Shown here: one piece after another, positions 46,571-55,224 of the stretch
Numbering within the stretch: the stretch's first letter is position 1
Layout: each line of letters opens with the position of its first letter
DNA from: Alishewanella jeotgali KCTC 22429
GTDB taxonomy: Bacteria; Pseudomonadota; Gammaproteobacteria; Enterobacterales; Alteromonadaceae
Reading direction: 5' to 3'
DNA length: 64,000 nucleotides
Assembly (NCBI RefSeq): GCF_000245735.1
Contig: NZ_AHTH01000022.1
Location: 21,018-85,017, forward strand
Made by a program: the position numbers and the translations under genes
The notes under the pieces: generated by a model
What the model was told of the DNA's origin: nothing
The model's database searches: none
Seen by the model: only the letters and a program-made list of their open reading frames with translations

Positions 46571-46618
46571 AATCAGACCGTCCTGCTAAGGTAAAGTCTT
46601 TGCTTGTCGCGGAGGCTT

Positions 46619-47642
46619 ATGGCTGCCATTAACCCCAATCGTCAGCTGGCACAGGCCATCAGCAGGTTACAGAAGCAACTGAATCAGGTTGCGGATAAAA
46701 CAGCCCTGATGGCAGTACTGGAGCAACTGGCCCTACTACCACAACCGATCCGCTATTCTTTTAAGCAGCGCGCTTATCTTTGCAGCGCGGGGCTGTTACT
46801 AAGCCTGCTACTGGCTGTACTGACCTATCAGTTACAAAGCAGTGTCGTGCTGTATTATGCCGCAGCTATCCTGGCACTGTGCAGTGTCGTACCGCTACTG
46901 GCTGCGCTTTACCATTTACAGCAGTTAAAACGCTTTACTGAGCATTTGTACTGGAAAAATGCGCTACTGGATAACAACTTATCGGAGCTGGCCAACACGG
47001 ACTGGCCAAACGTCACCCGCAGTTGGCAGCAGCAGTTTGCCGAGTTCCGGCGAGGTAATCATCAGCGGGAATTCCGCCAGCTTATCCGCGGCCACTTCAG
47101 CGGCGCCGAACATCAATTTAGTTACCACTACTGGCATTTTCATTATGTAAACAAACGCACTCAGGTAACGACTAACAGTAAAGGTCAGGTGCAAACCCGT
47201 ACCATATACGACCACTTTGACCGCTATGGCCTAATTATCCCTTTTGCCTATTGCCTATTGCCGCGATCTCTTTGTGACGTCCTTTGCCGCTGACGGCATT
47301 ACTGGCGAACGTTATACCAGCGACTCTGGTCGCTTTAATAAGATCTTTCAGGTGCGGGCCGCCGAACCGATGCAAGCAGCACGGTTTTTAAAACCAGCGG
47401 TCATAGTGGCGCTGGAGCAACAAGCCCGGCAGTTGAAACAACTTAATCTGGCCTTTAGTCATGACGGACAGCTTTGTATCAGCTTTGCTGACAACGATAT
47501 GTTGCAGAGTAAAGCCCCTTGCGGTCTGGATCAACTGGCGCAATTCAGGCAAAGTATCGAACAACCAACTGCACTGCCCAAGCTCAGCCAGCTGTTAGCG
47601 ACAGTGCATCAGCTACTGCGGCATTCAGACAGTAACTTTTAG
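46619..47642 (+). pseudogene. DUF3137-type membrane protein gene, frameshifted by a 7-bp duplication
   Basis: The first frame encodes an N-terminal helix, two membrane segments ('YLCSAGLLLSLLLAVLTYQL', 'VVLYYAAAILALCSVVPLLAALY') and 'TRTIYDHFDRYGLIIPFAYC'. The second frame resumes with 'CRDLFVTSFAADGITGERYTSDSGRFNKIFQVRA'. The break coincides with two adjacent copies of GCCTATT at 47246-47252 and 47253-47259. Deleting one copy gives a continuous 339-codon frame, the usual size of DUF3137 proteins. ATG at 46619 has GGAGG upstream. DUF3137 genes commonly neighbour lemA, as here. Confidence 0.85.
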
Positions 47643-47652
47643 GAGCAGCACC

Positions 47653-48216
47653 ATGGGACTGGGTATTCTAATCGGCATCGTCAGCATCGTTTTGATTATG
47701 GTGGTGGTCATTTATAACGGCATTATCACCCGGATGAACGCAGTGGAGCGCGGCTGGGCGAATGTGATTACTCAGGAGCGGCAGAAGAATAAGATGATCC
47801 CGCATCTGGAGCAGGTGACTGAGCAATTTAAACAGCATGAAATGGGTTTACAAAGCAGTATTGCCGAACTACGTTCTGGCTTGGCGCGTTTACAACCCGG
47901 CACTATCGATACCGCCACCTTGCAACAGGTTGAGGGTAGCACCCAAAAACTGTTGCAGGGTTTAACAGTAGCGGTAGAAGCCTATCCGGAACTCAAGGCT
48001 TCTGAAATCTTTAACAACCTGATGCGTGAAATCGCCGAGCAGCAAGAAAACATCGGTGCCGCGATCCGTATTTTTAACCAGAATGTGGAAGACTTTAATA
48101 ATGGCATCGAAGTCTTCCCCAACTCACTGGTCAACAACCTGCTGAACAAGAAAAGCCGTGTTACCCCGTTCCATGATAGTGAGGCCGAAGCGGGTTTTGA
48201 ATATAAATTGAAATAA
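47653..48216 (+). CDS. lemA: LemA family protein
   Basis: A 187-residue protein with an N-terminal membrane segment ('LIGIVSIVLIMVVVIYNGII') followed by a helical LemA domain containing 'RMNAVERGWANVITQERQKNKMIPHLEQV' and 'YPELKASEIFNNLMREIAEQQENIGAAIRIFNQNVEDFNNGIEVFPNSLVNNL'. AGGAG precedes the ATG. It is co-oriented with, and 10 nt after, the broken DUF3137 gene. The molecular function of LemA proteins is not settled; they are membrane-anchored with cytoplasmic or periplasmic helices. Confidence 0.92.
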   Translation: MGLGILIGIVSIVLIMVVVIYNGIITRMNAVERGWANVITQERQKNKMIPHLEQVTEQFKQHEMGLQSSIAELRSGLARLQPGTIDTATLQQVEGSTQKLLQGLTVAVEAYPELKASEIFNNLMREIAEQQENIGAAIRIFNQNVEDFNNGIEVFPNSLVNNLLNKKSRVTPFHDSEAEAGFEYKLK

Positions 48217-48237
48217 TGTTACCCATCAAAAACCAGT

Positions 48238-48278
48238 ATCCAGGGTTTAAGCTGGTGGTTGTCACCTTTACCCTGGAT
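48238..48278 (+). terminator. Hairpin downstream of lemA
   Basis: A 9-bp outer stem (ATCCAGGGT / ACCCTGGAT) encloses an inner GGTG-GTTG-TCACC hairpin and is followed by a long T-rich stretch up to about 48310. It is a plausible terminator for lemA. Confidence 0.55.
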
Positions 48279-48362
48279 GACTGTTATTGTTTTATTAATT
48301 TTGTTTTTCGGAATCTCTAACTGAAACGCCAGATTACTTTCGGTGCCCATGTACAATGAAAA

Positions 48363-49106
48363 TTACGCATTTTCTCCGGTAAGGTGTTTAAATGACCAAA
48401 CTGCGACCATCGCCAACAGAATGCTACTGCTGGTAAGTAGTAACAGATGAATCGACAGCGCATGCCCCTGATCCATACCGATCACTTTCAACCCTATTTG
48501 TGACAGATGATAACTTGGCCAAATCCAGCCGGCTTGCTGCAGCAACGTCGGCAACATATGAATCGGTAACCACAAACCCGATAACAAAGCCATCGGCAGA
48601 TACACCAGATTAACCACCGCTGGGGCAGCTTTATCACTGAGGGTTAACCCTAAAATCAGGCCAATTAAGGCAAAAGGCAAGGTGCCCAGTAATAACACCA
48701 CCGCCAGTAATAACCATTGTCCAAAGGCAAACCTTACGCCGCCAAACAGTGCAGCAATACTAAACATAAGCACAATAATCGCCAGTGAAAACACCAGGGC
48801 GGTCGCAAATTTTGCCAGCAAATAGGCTGGCACTGGCATAGGTGACAAGCGCTTTAAGGTTAACCAGCCATGAGCCCGGTCGCTGGCAATATTGATGGCA
48901 AAGTTAAACATGGCCGGACCCATAATGCCAAAGCAACCATAGGTCACCAACATATAAGCGCTCGCGCCGCCGCTGTTAAACAGCACACCAAAAAATACAT
49001 AGAACACCACCGGAAAGGCTAAGGAGGGAATGACAAAAGCAGGGGTACGCAAAATGCTCAGCAGATCGTACCAGGCTTCTTTTCGATAAATAGCTGCGGT
49101 GTTCAT
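48363..49106 (-). CDS. ABC-2 type transporter permease
   Basis: A 247-residue membrane protein with six hydrophobic segments. The N-terminal pattern 'MNTAAIYRKEAWYDLLSILRTPAFVIPSLAFPVVFYVFFGVLF' and 'DRAHGWLTLKRLSPMPVPAYLLAKFATAL' are typical of ABC-2 exporters. It overlaps the ATPase gene by 4 nt. It forms an export module with the ATPase and lies downstream of a hydrolase gene; a DesK/DesR-like pair diverges from the unit. Substrate unknown. Confidence 0.88.
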   Translation of the reverse strand: MNTAAIYRKEAWYDLLSILRTPAFVIPSLAFPVVFYVFFGVLFNSGGASAYMLVTYGCFGIMGPAMFNFAINIASDRAHGWLTLKRLSPMPVPAYLLAKFATALVFSLAIIVLMFSIAALFGGVRFAFGQWLLLAVVLLLGTLPFALIGLILGLTLSDKAAPAVVNLVYLPMALLSGLWLPIHMLPTLLQQAGWIWPSYHLSQIGLKVIGMDQGHALSIHLLLLTSSSILLAMVAVWSFKHLTGENA

Positions 49107-50017
49107 GCGGCTTGCTCCTGTTGCGTTTCAGGGGTTTGGGTAAGGTGTAAAAAGGCTTGCTCTAGGGCGATGGGCCGGACTTCTAAATCAGTAGCCTGCT
49201 GATCTGCATGTAATAAGGCGCGCACAGTTTGTTCAGCATTGCGGCTATGTAAGGTGATCTGCTGTTGTTCACGGCTAACTTGCAATACCGCTGGCAATAC
49301 GGCCAGCTCCGCATCCGTTAAGCGGCTGCGACAACGCACCACTTTGTATTGCATTAGGGCTTTTAATTCGTCCGGACTGCCTTTGGCCACCATCCGCCCC
49401 TGATGCAACACCGCAATGCTATCGGCTAATTGCTCGGCTTCTTCCAGATAGTGCGTGGTTAGCACCACAGCGACGCCTTGCTGCCTGAGCTGTTTCACCT
49501 GGTGCCATAATGCCTGTCGCGCCTCGACATCCATACCCAAGGTCGGCTCATCGAGAAACAGTAGCTTAGGCTTACCCGCTAATGCTAAAGCAAACAACAA
49601 ACGCTGCTTTTGCCCGCCAGATAAGCGACCAAATCGCTGTGTAGCATGGCTTTCTAGCCCTGCCAACTGCACCAGCTCGGCAGCGCTGTAACCCTGCGCA
49701 TAGTAACTGCTAAACAAATCGCACTGTTCATAAACGCTAAGATTGGCGCTTAAGCTGCCGATTTGCATCATCACCCCAAGCTGCTGGCGTAACGCCTGGC
49801 TGCGCGTTATACCCTGCTGCTGGTTGCCAAAAAGCCGGATATCACCACTATCGGCTTTTACCAACCCTAGCAGGGTTAAGATTAAGGTGGTTTTACCAGC
49901 ACCATTCGGGCCAAGCACACACAGTACCTCACCTGCAGCCTGCGAAATATCTACGCCTGCCAGCACTGTGTTGCCGCCATAGGCTTTAGTCAGGTTTTTA
50001 ACATCAAGTGCCAACAT
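49103..50017 (-). CDS. ABC transporter ATP-binding protein
   Basis: A 304-residue ATPase. Walker A 'GPNGAGKTT', Q loop in 'LGVMMQIGSLSANLSVYEQ', signature 'LSGGQKQRL' and Walker B 'LLFLDEPTLGMD' are intact. The extra C-terminal part is typical of ABC-2 ATPases. ATG at 50017 is chosen over ATG at 50023 because AAGGAG then lies 8 nt upstream; that ribosome site overlaps the end of the hydrolase gene, so translation is coupled. Confidence 0.92.
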   Translation of the reverse strand: MLALDVKNLTKAYGGNTVLAGVDISQAAGEVLCVLGPNGAGKTTLILTLLGLVKADSGDIRLFGNQQQGITRSQALRQQLGVMMQIGSLSANLSVYEQCDLFSSYYAQGYSAAELVQLAGLESHATQRFGRLSGGQKQRLLFALALAGKPKLLFLDEPTLGMDVEARQALWHQVKQLRQQGVAVVLTTHYLEEAEQLADSIAVLHQGRMVAKGSPDELKALMQYKVVRCRSRLTDAELAVLPAVLQVSREQQQITLHSRNAEQTVRALLHADQQATDLEVRPIALEQAFLHLTQTPETQQEQAA

Positions 50018-50022
50018 GGTCA

Positions 50023-50961
50023 TTACTCCTTGCCAACAAGGTGCTTTTGCAGGAACTGACCAATATGTTGGTTCAGCCACTCTGGGGCATCTGCCATAAT
50101 AAAATGCTTACTCTCAACCGCGAATGCGAAGCGATGATATTGCGCCGGCACATTAGCTAACTGCGTTTCGTAATTGGCCTGCACCTGTGCAGGTGTGGTA
50201 TAAGGTGCGCCATTCTGAAGTGCGCCCAACGTCAATACCGGTACGCGAATATTCGCCAGTTGCGGTCTTAAATCTGCTTGCATCAGTTCACCCATTACCC
50301 GGCCAGAGGTCATACCGTCAGAGCGAAACATGTCGTTGACAATACGCTGATGCCAGCTTTCATTGTTTGCCATACCTTTAGCCATCAGCATGGGGTCGAA
50401 ACTACCGGGTGCAGCTTGCTGTGAGCCTGTGTTACGCGCGGCATTTTCGGCAAACAGCGCGCCTAAGGCCGGTAAACCATCAACATTAACCGCCCCCCCT
50501 ATCTGTTCCGGTGCGGAAGCAGCCAGCGCCAGGGCTAAATATCCACCCAACGAATGGCCAATCACTACTGGCTTTTGCAATTTCTGCTCACCGATATAAC
50601 TAAGAATGGCCTGCTGCTGGGTAACTAAATAGCTCTCACCCCAGCTTTGCGCTGACAAAGGCGTTACACCCGCAAAGCCTGCCAGGGTAAAGATATGTAA
50701 CTGGTACTGATCTTTGAGTGCCGCCACTGTGCTTTGCCAAACATCAGCGGAGGAGGCCAGGCCCGGAATAAGCAGAATTGCCGGACCTTCACCCACCACC
50801 GTTACCTCAAAACAGGCACAGGCTGATTGGGTGTCCGGTACCGCGACCTTGTGAGCTGCTGCCGTTTGTGTTGCCGCCACTGGGCTAACTGTCGTTAATC
50901 CCAGTGCCAGTGTCACTGTAGTTACAGCAAAAAACGTCTTCAGTTTGCTTGTCATGTTCAT
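50023..50961 (-). CDS. Secreted alpha/beta hydrolase
   Basis: A 312-residue hydrolase with a signal peptide ('FFAVTTVTLALGLTTVSPVAA'). The oxyanion region is 'ILLIPGLASSADVW', the nucleophile elbow 'GHSLGG' and the catalytic His lies in 'AVESKHFIMADAPEWL'. ATG at 50961 has GAGGAA 6 nt upstream. It sits at the head of an operon with the ABC exporter genes. Substrate unknown; resembles periplasmic esterase/lipase-like proteins. Divergent from the DesK-like kinase. Confidence 0.85.
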   Translation of the reverse strand: MNMTSKLKTFFAVTTVTLALGLTTVSPVAATQTAAAHKVAVPDTQSACACFEVTVVGEGPAILLIPGLASSADVWQSTVAALKDQYQLHIFTLAGFAGVTPLSAQSWGESYLVTQQQAILSYIGEQKLQKPVVIGHSLGGYLALALAASAPEQIGGAVNVDGLPALGALFAENAARNTGSQQAAPGSFDPMLMAKGMANNESWHQRIVNDMFRSDGMTSGRVMGELMQADLRPQLANIRVPVLTLGALQNGAPYTTPAQVQANYETQLANVPAQYHRFAFAVESKHFIMADAPEWLNQHIGQFLQKHLVGKE

Positions 50962-51155
50962 GACTGGTTCCTCATAGTTAACGCACACCTTAGTGCTGAT
51001 GAGAGCAGTCTAGTCTGCAGCGATGGCTGGCACAGCTCACCTTTGTCAGCACTTTCGGCTGACAACTGCCATTAGAAAAGATGATCTTTGTCACTTACTG
51101 CTGCTACAGAAAATTCGTTAGACTGTTCTGGCGAATGTCAGGCTCAGGACGCACC

Positions 51156-52229
51156 ATGTCGAATCAGGATCTGCTGCAAAAAAAGCTCAGTTGGGTTTAT
51201 CTGTTTAATTTGATCTTTTTCTTTATTCCGCTTTTTACCGTCCGTTTTCTGTGGTGGCAGTATCTGTTGATGGCTGTGGCGCTGCTGGGTTTTCTGTATT
51301 GCTACTTTTGGGCATACAGCTGCACTCGCCCGCAAATGCTCAAACCAACCCTTGGAATTATTACTATCGCCAGCCTTATCACCCCCATTAACCCCGGCTC
51401 TATCGCGATGTTTTCCTATGCTGGCTTTTTTATCGGTTATGCCAATCCATCAAAACGTTACCTCGCAGCCATCGCTGCCCTGGTCGCCTTGCTGGTTGCC
51501 CTCGACCTCGCCCTGACTATTCAATGGCCGCATTTCCTACAACTTGGTATTCCTATAGTGCTCGGGGTAAGTTTTTTAGGCTGGATTGAACAACAAACGA
51601 TGCGCAAACGCTTACAAGAGCAGCAAAGTGCCGATGAAATCAAACAACTGGCCGCCATGGTGGAACGCGAGCGCATTGGTCGAGATCTGCATGATATTTT
51701 AGGGCACACCCTATCAAGCGTGATCTTAAAAGCCGATTTGGCGGAAAAACTGCTGGCACACCAGCAAGCAAAAGCGGCACAGCAGCAACTGACCGAACTT
51801 AGCGCTATCGCCCGCGATGCATTAAGTCAGGTGCGGCAAAGTGTCTCTGGTTTTAAACATCAGGGGTTAACTGCCGAAGTGGCGAAACTGCTGTCGCGCT
51901 TACGTGATGCCGGCTTTCAGGTCGAACTGAGCGGTGAGATCCCACAGCTGGATAGCCGCCGTGAAACCACAATAATTCTGGCGCTGACCGAGCTCGTTAC
52001 TAATATTATGCGTCACAGCCAGGGCGATAGCTGTCAATTAGGTTTTATGCAAAACAGTAATCGCTTACAGCTGCAACTTACCGACAACGGCAAAGCCGCA
52101 GCATTCAAAGAAGGCAACGGTTTAACCGGCCTGCGGCAGCGCCTTGCTGCGATTGGCGCACAGTTAACGTTAGAACACGGCTCTGGCTTTAGGGCTATCA
52201 TTGATTTACCGCTACAGGAGCCGCTATGA
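51156..52229 (+). CDS. DesK-like sensor histidine kinase
   Basis: A 357-residue kinase. The N-terminal region has about five membrane helices without a large periplasmic domain. The HisKA_3 dimerisation domain shows 'ERERIGRDLHDILGHTLSSVILKADLA' with the phosphorylated His in RDLHD. The ATPase domain shows 'TELVTNIMRHSQG' and 'LTDNGKAAAFKEGNGLTGLRQRL'. ATG at 51156 with AGGA upstream is preferred over earlier in-frame ATGs. It overlaps the regulator gene by 4 nt. In Bacillus DesK senses membrane fluidity; here the signal is unknown. Confidence 0.88.
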   Translation: MSNQDLLQKKLSWVYLFNLIFFFIPLFTVRFLWWQYLLMAVALLGFLYCYFWAYSCTRPQMLKPTLGIITIASLITPINPGSIAMFSYAGFFIGYANPSKRYLAAIAALVALLVALDLALTIQWPHFLQLGIPIVLGVSFLGWIEQQTMRKRLQEQQSADEIKQLAAMVERERIGRDLHDILGHTLSSVILKADLAEKLLAHQQAKAAQQQLTELSAIARDALSQVRQSVSGFKHQGLTAEVAKLLSRLRDAGFQVELSGEIPQLDSRRETTIILALTELVTNIMRHSQGDSCQLGFMQNSNRLQLQLTDNGKAAAFKEGNGLTGLRQRLAAIGAQLTLEHGSGFRAIIDLPLQEPL

Positions 52230-52822
52230 ATATTCTACTGGCTGAAGATCAGACAATGGTACGTACGGCACTCGCCAGTTTGTTGCGCATAGAGGCCAAT
52301 ATACAGGTTACAGAAGCGGTGGATGGTAATGCAGCCTTACAACAGTTAAAGCAACACAGCTTTGATATGCTGCTCACCGATATTGAAATGCCAGGCGTCA
52401 GCGGTATTGAACTGGCGCAGTATGTACAACAGCAAAAGCTGGCTACCAAGGTGGTGATTATTACCACCTTCGGCCGCGCCGGTTATGTAAAACGGGCGAT
52501 GGATGCCGGGGTCGGCGGCTTTTTATTAAAAGATGCGCCGGTCGAACAGCTGGTGCAGGCAATGCAACAGGTGATGACAGGCAAAAAAGTCGTCGACAGT
52601 GAGCTGTTACTCAACTCACTGGGCGAGCAGGACCCGTTAACCGATAAAGAGCGCCAGGCCCTGCGGTTAGCGGCTGAGGGCAGAAGCACTGGCGAAATTG
52701 CCAGCGCGCTCTATATTGCCGAAGGTACTGCTCGTAATTACTTGTCGGAAGCCATCAGCAAACTTAACGCGGCTAACCGCATTGATGCCGCGCGCATTGC
52801 GCGGCAAAAAGGTTGGCTTTAA
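52226..52822 (+). CDS. NarL/LuxR-family response regulator (DesR-like)
   Basis: A 198-residue regulator. The receiver domain has 'MLLTDIEMPGVSGIELAQYV' (phosphoacceptor Asp) and 'GVGGFLLKDAPVEQLVQAM'. The C-terminal LuxR-type HTH has 'LTDKERQALRLAAEGRSTGEIASALYIAEGTARNYLSEAISKLNAANRIDAARIAR'. It is coupled to the kinase gene through an ATGA overlap. The divergently transcribed hydrolase/ABC operon is the probable target, as is usual for such layouts. Confidence 0.92.
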   Translation: MNILLAEDQTMVRTALASLLRIEANIQVTEAVDGNAALQQLKQHSFDMLLTDIEMPGVSGIELAQYVQQQKLATKVVIITTFGRAGYVKRAMDAGVGGFLLKDAPVEQLVQAMQQVMTGKKVVDSELLLNSLGEQDPLTDKERQALRLAAEGRSTGEIASALYIAEGTARNYLSEAISKLNAANRIDAARIARQKGWL

Positions 52823-52872
52823 AGCCGGCCTTGCTGTTTACGAATGATTTTGCTGACTTTACCTGAATTAGT

Positions 52873-54055
52873 CTCGACTTAATCTGACACATCTACTTGA
52901 AAAGATGAGAGTTACCAGTTTTGATATGGGTGTCGAATCCGTAATCAAAAACAAAAGGTAACTCTCATGCTGCATACTAACAATCCGATAATTAAACACA
53001 AGGCTGGGCTGCTGAATTTAGCTCAGGAGCTTAATAACGTATCAAAAGCCTGCAAGGTTATGGGCGTGTCACGTGACACGTTTTACCGCTATCAGGAGCT
53101 TGTCGCTGAAGGTGGTGTCGATGCTCTTATCGATAAAAGCCGTAGAGCACCAAACCTCAAAAACCGTGTGGATGAAACCATAGAAAAGGCGGTTATTGAT
53201 TATGCTATCGAGTATCCTGCTCATGGCCAGCACCGCACCAGTAATGAGCTGCGTAAACAAGGCGTGTTTGTCTCTGGCAGCGGTGTTCGTTCTATCTGGC
53301 TACGACACGATCTGGAGAACTTTAAGAAGCGTTTGAAGGCGCTGGAAGCCAAGGTTGCCGATGAAGGTATACTCCTGACAGATGCGCAAATTACCGCCCT
53401 TGAGAAGAAAAAACACGACGATGAAGCCTGTGGTGAGATTGAGACTGCCCATCCTGGCTACCTGGGGTCACAAGATACGTTTTACGTTGGCAACCTGAAG
53501 GGTGTTGGCCGGATTTACCAGCAAACTTACGTCGATACCTACTGTAAAGTCGCGCATTGTAAGCTGTATACCACCAAGACGCCGATCACTGCAGCAGACT
53601 TACTCAACGACAAAGTACTGCCATTCTATGAGGCTCAGGGCTTGCCTGTGCTGCGCATTCTGACTGACCGGGGTACAGAATACTGCGGCAAAGTAGAACA
53701 GCACGATTATCAGCTATATCTGGCGATTAACGACATCGACCACACCAAAACCAAGGCCATGTCGCCGCAAACTAACGGGATCTGCGAACGGTTCCACAAG
53801 ACGATATTGCAGGAGTTCTATCAGGTTACGTTCCGTAAAAAGCTCTATGGAGACCTAGCCGAGCTACAAAAAGATCTGGACGAATGGCTGGTTTATTACA
53901 ACAATGAACGAACTCATCAAGGCAAGATGTGCAATGGCAGAACGCCAATGGATACTTTGCTGGATGGAAAGCAGGTTTGGGTGCAGAAAAATCTGACTCA
54001 AATCTAATCTGACAGACACCGTGAAAAACTGGTAACTGTCAGATCAAGTCTGAGC
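52873..54055 (+). mobile_element. IS481-family insertion sequence, about 1183 bp
   Basis: Imperfect terminal inverted repeats are visible: left CTCGACTTAATCTGACAC, right (reverse complement) GCTCAGACTTGATCTGACAG. A second shared inner block GTTACCAGTTTT lies on both sides. The 4-bp TAGT at 52869-52872 and 54056-54059 is a plausible target duplication, which sets the ends, though a base of uncertainty remains. It carries one intact transposase gene. Confidence 0.75.
52967..54007 (+). CDS. IS481-family transposase
   Basis: A 346-residue transposase. The N-terminal HTH region is 'NNVSKACKVMGVSRDTFYRYQELVAEGGVDALIDKSRRAPN'. The rve integrase core holds 'QQTYVDTYCKVAHCKLY' (Asp), 'RILTDRGTEYCG' (Asp) and 'TNGICERFHKTILQEFY' (Glu). 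The frame is complete and uninterrupted. Confidence 0.93.
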   Translation: MLHTNNPIIKHKAGLLNLAQELNNVSKACKVMGVSRDTFYRYQELVAEGGVDALIDKSRRAPNLKNRVDETIEKAVIDYAIEYPAHGQHRTSNELRKQGVFVSGSGVRSIWLRHDLENFKKRLKALEAKVADEGILLTDAQITALEKKKHDDEACGEIETAHPGYLGSQDTFYVGNLKGVGRIYQQTYVDTYCKVAHCKLYTTKTPITAADLLNDKVLPFYEAQGLPVLRILTDRGTEYCGKVEQHDYQLYLAINDIDHTKTKAMSPQTNGICERFHKTILQEFYQVTFRKKLYGDLAELQKDLDEWLVYYNNERTHQGKMCNGRTPMDTLLDGKQVWVQKNLTQI

Positions 54056-54345
54056 TAGTACACTTTACCATCAGTAAACTCAATACTAAGCAAAAATTCG
54101 CCGCCCATATCCGCCCTGGTTTTGTAAGACCACACATCAACTGTTTGACCTCGCTCCACACTATTCGTGCTAACACCCAAGGTCAGTTGCTCTTTCAGCA
54201 GAGGCTGACCCAGGCGGTCTACCACCTCGATCCCACTCATACCACAACGTAATAACTTTCCATCGTCTAACCTAAAGCTACAGTTAGCCATAGCTGGCAA
54301 ACTCAGACTCATACCAAATACAAAAATCCAATACGTTAACCGCAC
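54055..54345 (-). CDS. DUF2845 domain-containing protein
   Basis: A 96-residue exported protein with a signal peptide ('YWIFVFGMSLSLPAMA') and the DUF2845 core 'CSFRLDDGKLLRCGMSGIEVVDRLGQPLLKE', ending 'LLSIEFTDGKVY'. Its stop codon lies exactly at the edge of the IS481 element. Removing the IS and one TAGT copy gives GTG TAC TAA, so the native protein ended at the same residue and is not truncated. Function unknown. Confidence 0.8.
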   Translation of the reverse strand: MRLTYWIFVFGMSLSLPAMANCSFRLDDGKLLRCGMSGIEVVDRLGQPLLKEQLTLGVSTNSVERGQTVDVWSYKTRADMGGEFLLSIEFTDGKVY

Positions 54346-54493
54346 GTGTAATTCTCCTTTTAACTAATATCCTATATGGTAATGATTTTAAGGCTGAGTA
54401 ATACAAAGACGTCTTGAGCCCTTTAGTATAGACCCGGCTCCATCAGCTTTAGTTTCTTTTGCTGCAAAAATGTTAGCCAACTAGGAGATTGCA

Positions 54494-55138
54494 GTGTTTC
54501 AGGCAGTAATTTTTGATATGGACGGTGTGCTGATCGACTCTGAGCCACTCTGGCATCAGGCCGAACAGCAAATTCTTGGCGGGCTGGGCGTTGATTTTAG
54601 CCGGCCACCACTACTACAAAGTACCGGCCTTACCACGGCTGCGGTCATCGCGCACTGGTATCAGCATCAACCCTGGCCCTTACTTAGCCCGGAGCAGGTA
54701 CATCAACAGATTATCGACTTTGTTGCCTCTGGCGTCGCCAGTAGTGGCGAACCGAAAACCGGCTTACTGGCGCTGCTGGCTGAAAATGCACGGCGTCAGC
54801 TCAAGATGGCCGTTGCTACCAACTCGCCTAAGCTGCTGCTGGATACCACCTTACAGCGGCTACAAATCCGGCATTATTTTCAGGCGCACTGCCATTTAAA
54901 GCTGGTCAGTCGCGGTAAGCCGGCACCGGATATTTATCTGCTGGCGGCCAGCCAGCTTGGCGTCGCACCAGAACAGTGCCTGGTATTTGAAGATTCCTTT
55001 GCTGGCGTAACGGCTGCCAAAGCCGCGGGGATGACTGTAGTCGCCATTCCCGCTGCACATGAATGGCAGCACAGCAAATTTGCGATTGCCGATTATAAAA
55101 TCCGCTGTTTTAGCGAGTTTGACTGGGCACAACTGTGA
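54494..55138 (+). CDS. HAD-family phosphatase, HxpB/YniC-like
   Basis: A 214-residue haloacid dehalogenase-type hydrolase. Motif I 'FDMDGVLIDSEPLW' has the nucleophile Asp, motif II Thr/Ser lies in 'MAVATNSPK', motif III Lys in 'GKPAPDIYLLAASQLG', and motif IV in 'LVFEDSFAGVTAAKAAGM'. It resembles E. coli YniC (HxpB), a hexitol/sugar phosphatase. The start is GTG at 54494 with AGGAG 6 nt upstream. Confidence 0.88.
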   Translation: MFQAVIFDMDGVLIDSEPLWHQAEQQILGGLGVDFSRPPLLQSTGLTTAAVIAHWYQHQPWPLLSPEQVHQQIIDFVASGVASSGEPKTGLLALLAENARRQLKMAVATNSPKLLLDTTLQRLQIRHYFQAHCHLKLVSRGKPAPDIYLLAASQLGVAPEQCLVFEDSFAGVTAAKAAGMTVVAIPAAHEWQHSKFAIADYKIRCFSEFDWAQL

Positions 55139-55224
55139 CAGAATGCTGAGCAACAGCTGACTGGCAGAACAGTGAAAATTGGTCTAGTCTTGCCATAAAT
55201 CACTCTACTGCAGGGAGCAACCTG

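Noticed and set aside
54055..54345. Truncation of the DUF2845 gene by IS481
   Set aside because: Removing the IS and one TAGT copy still gives a stop at the same codon (TAA).
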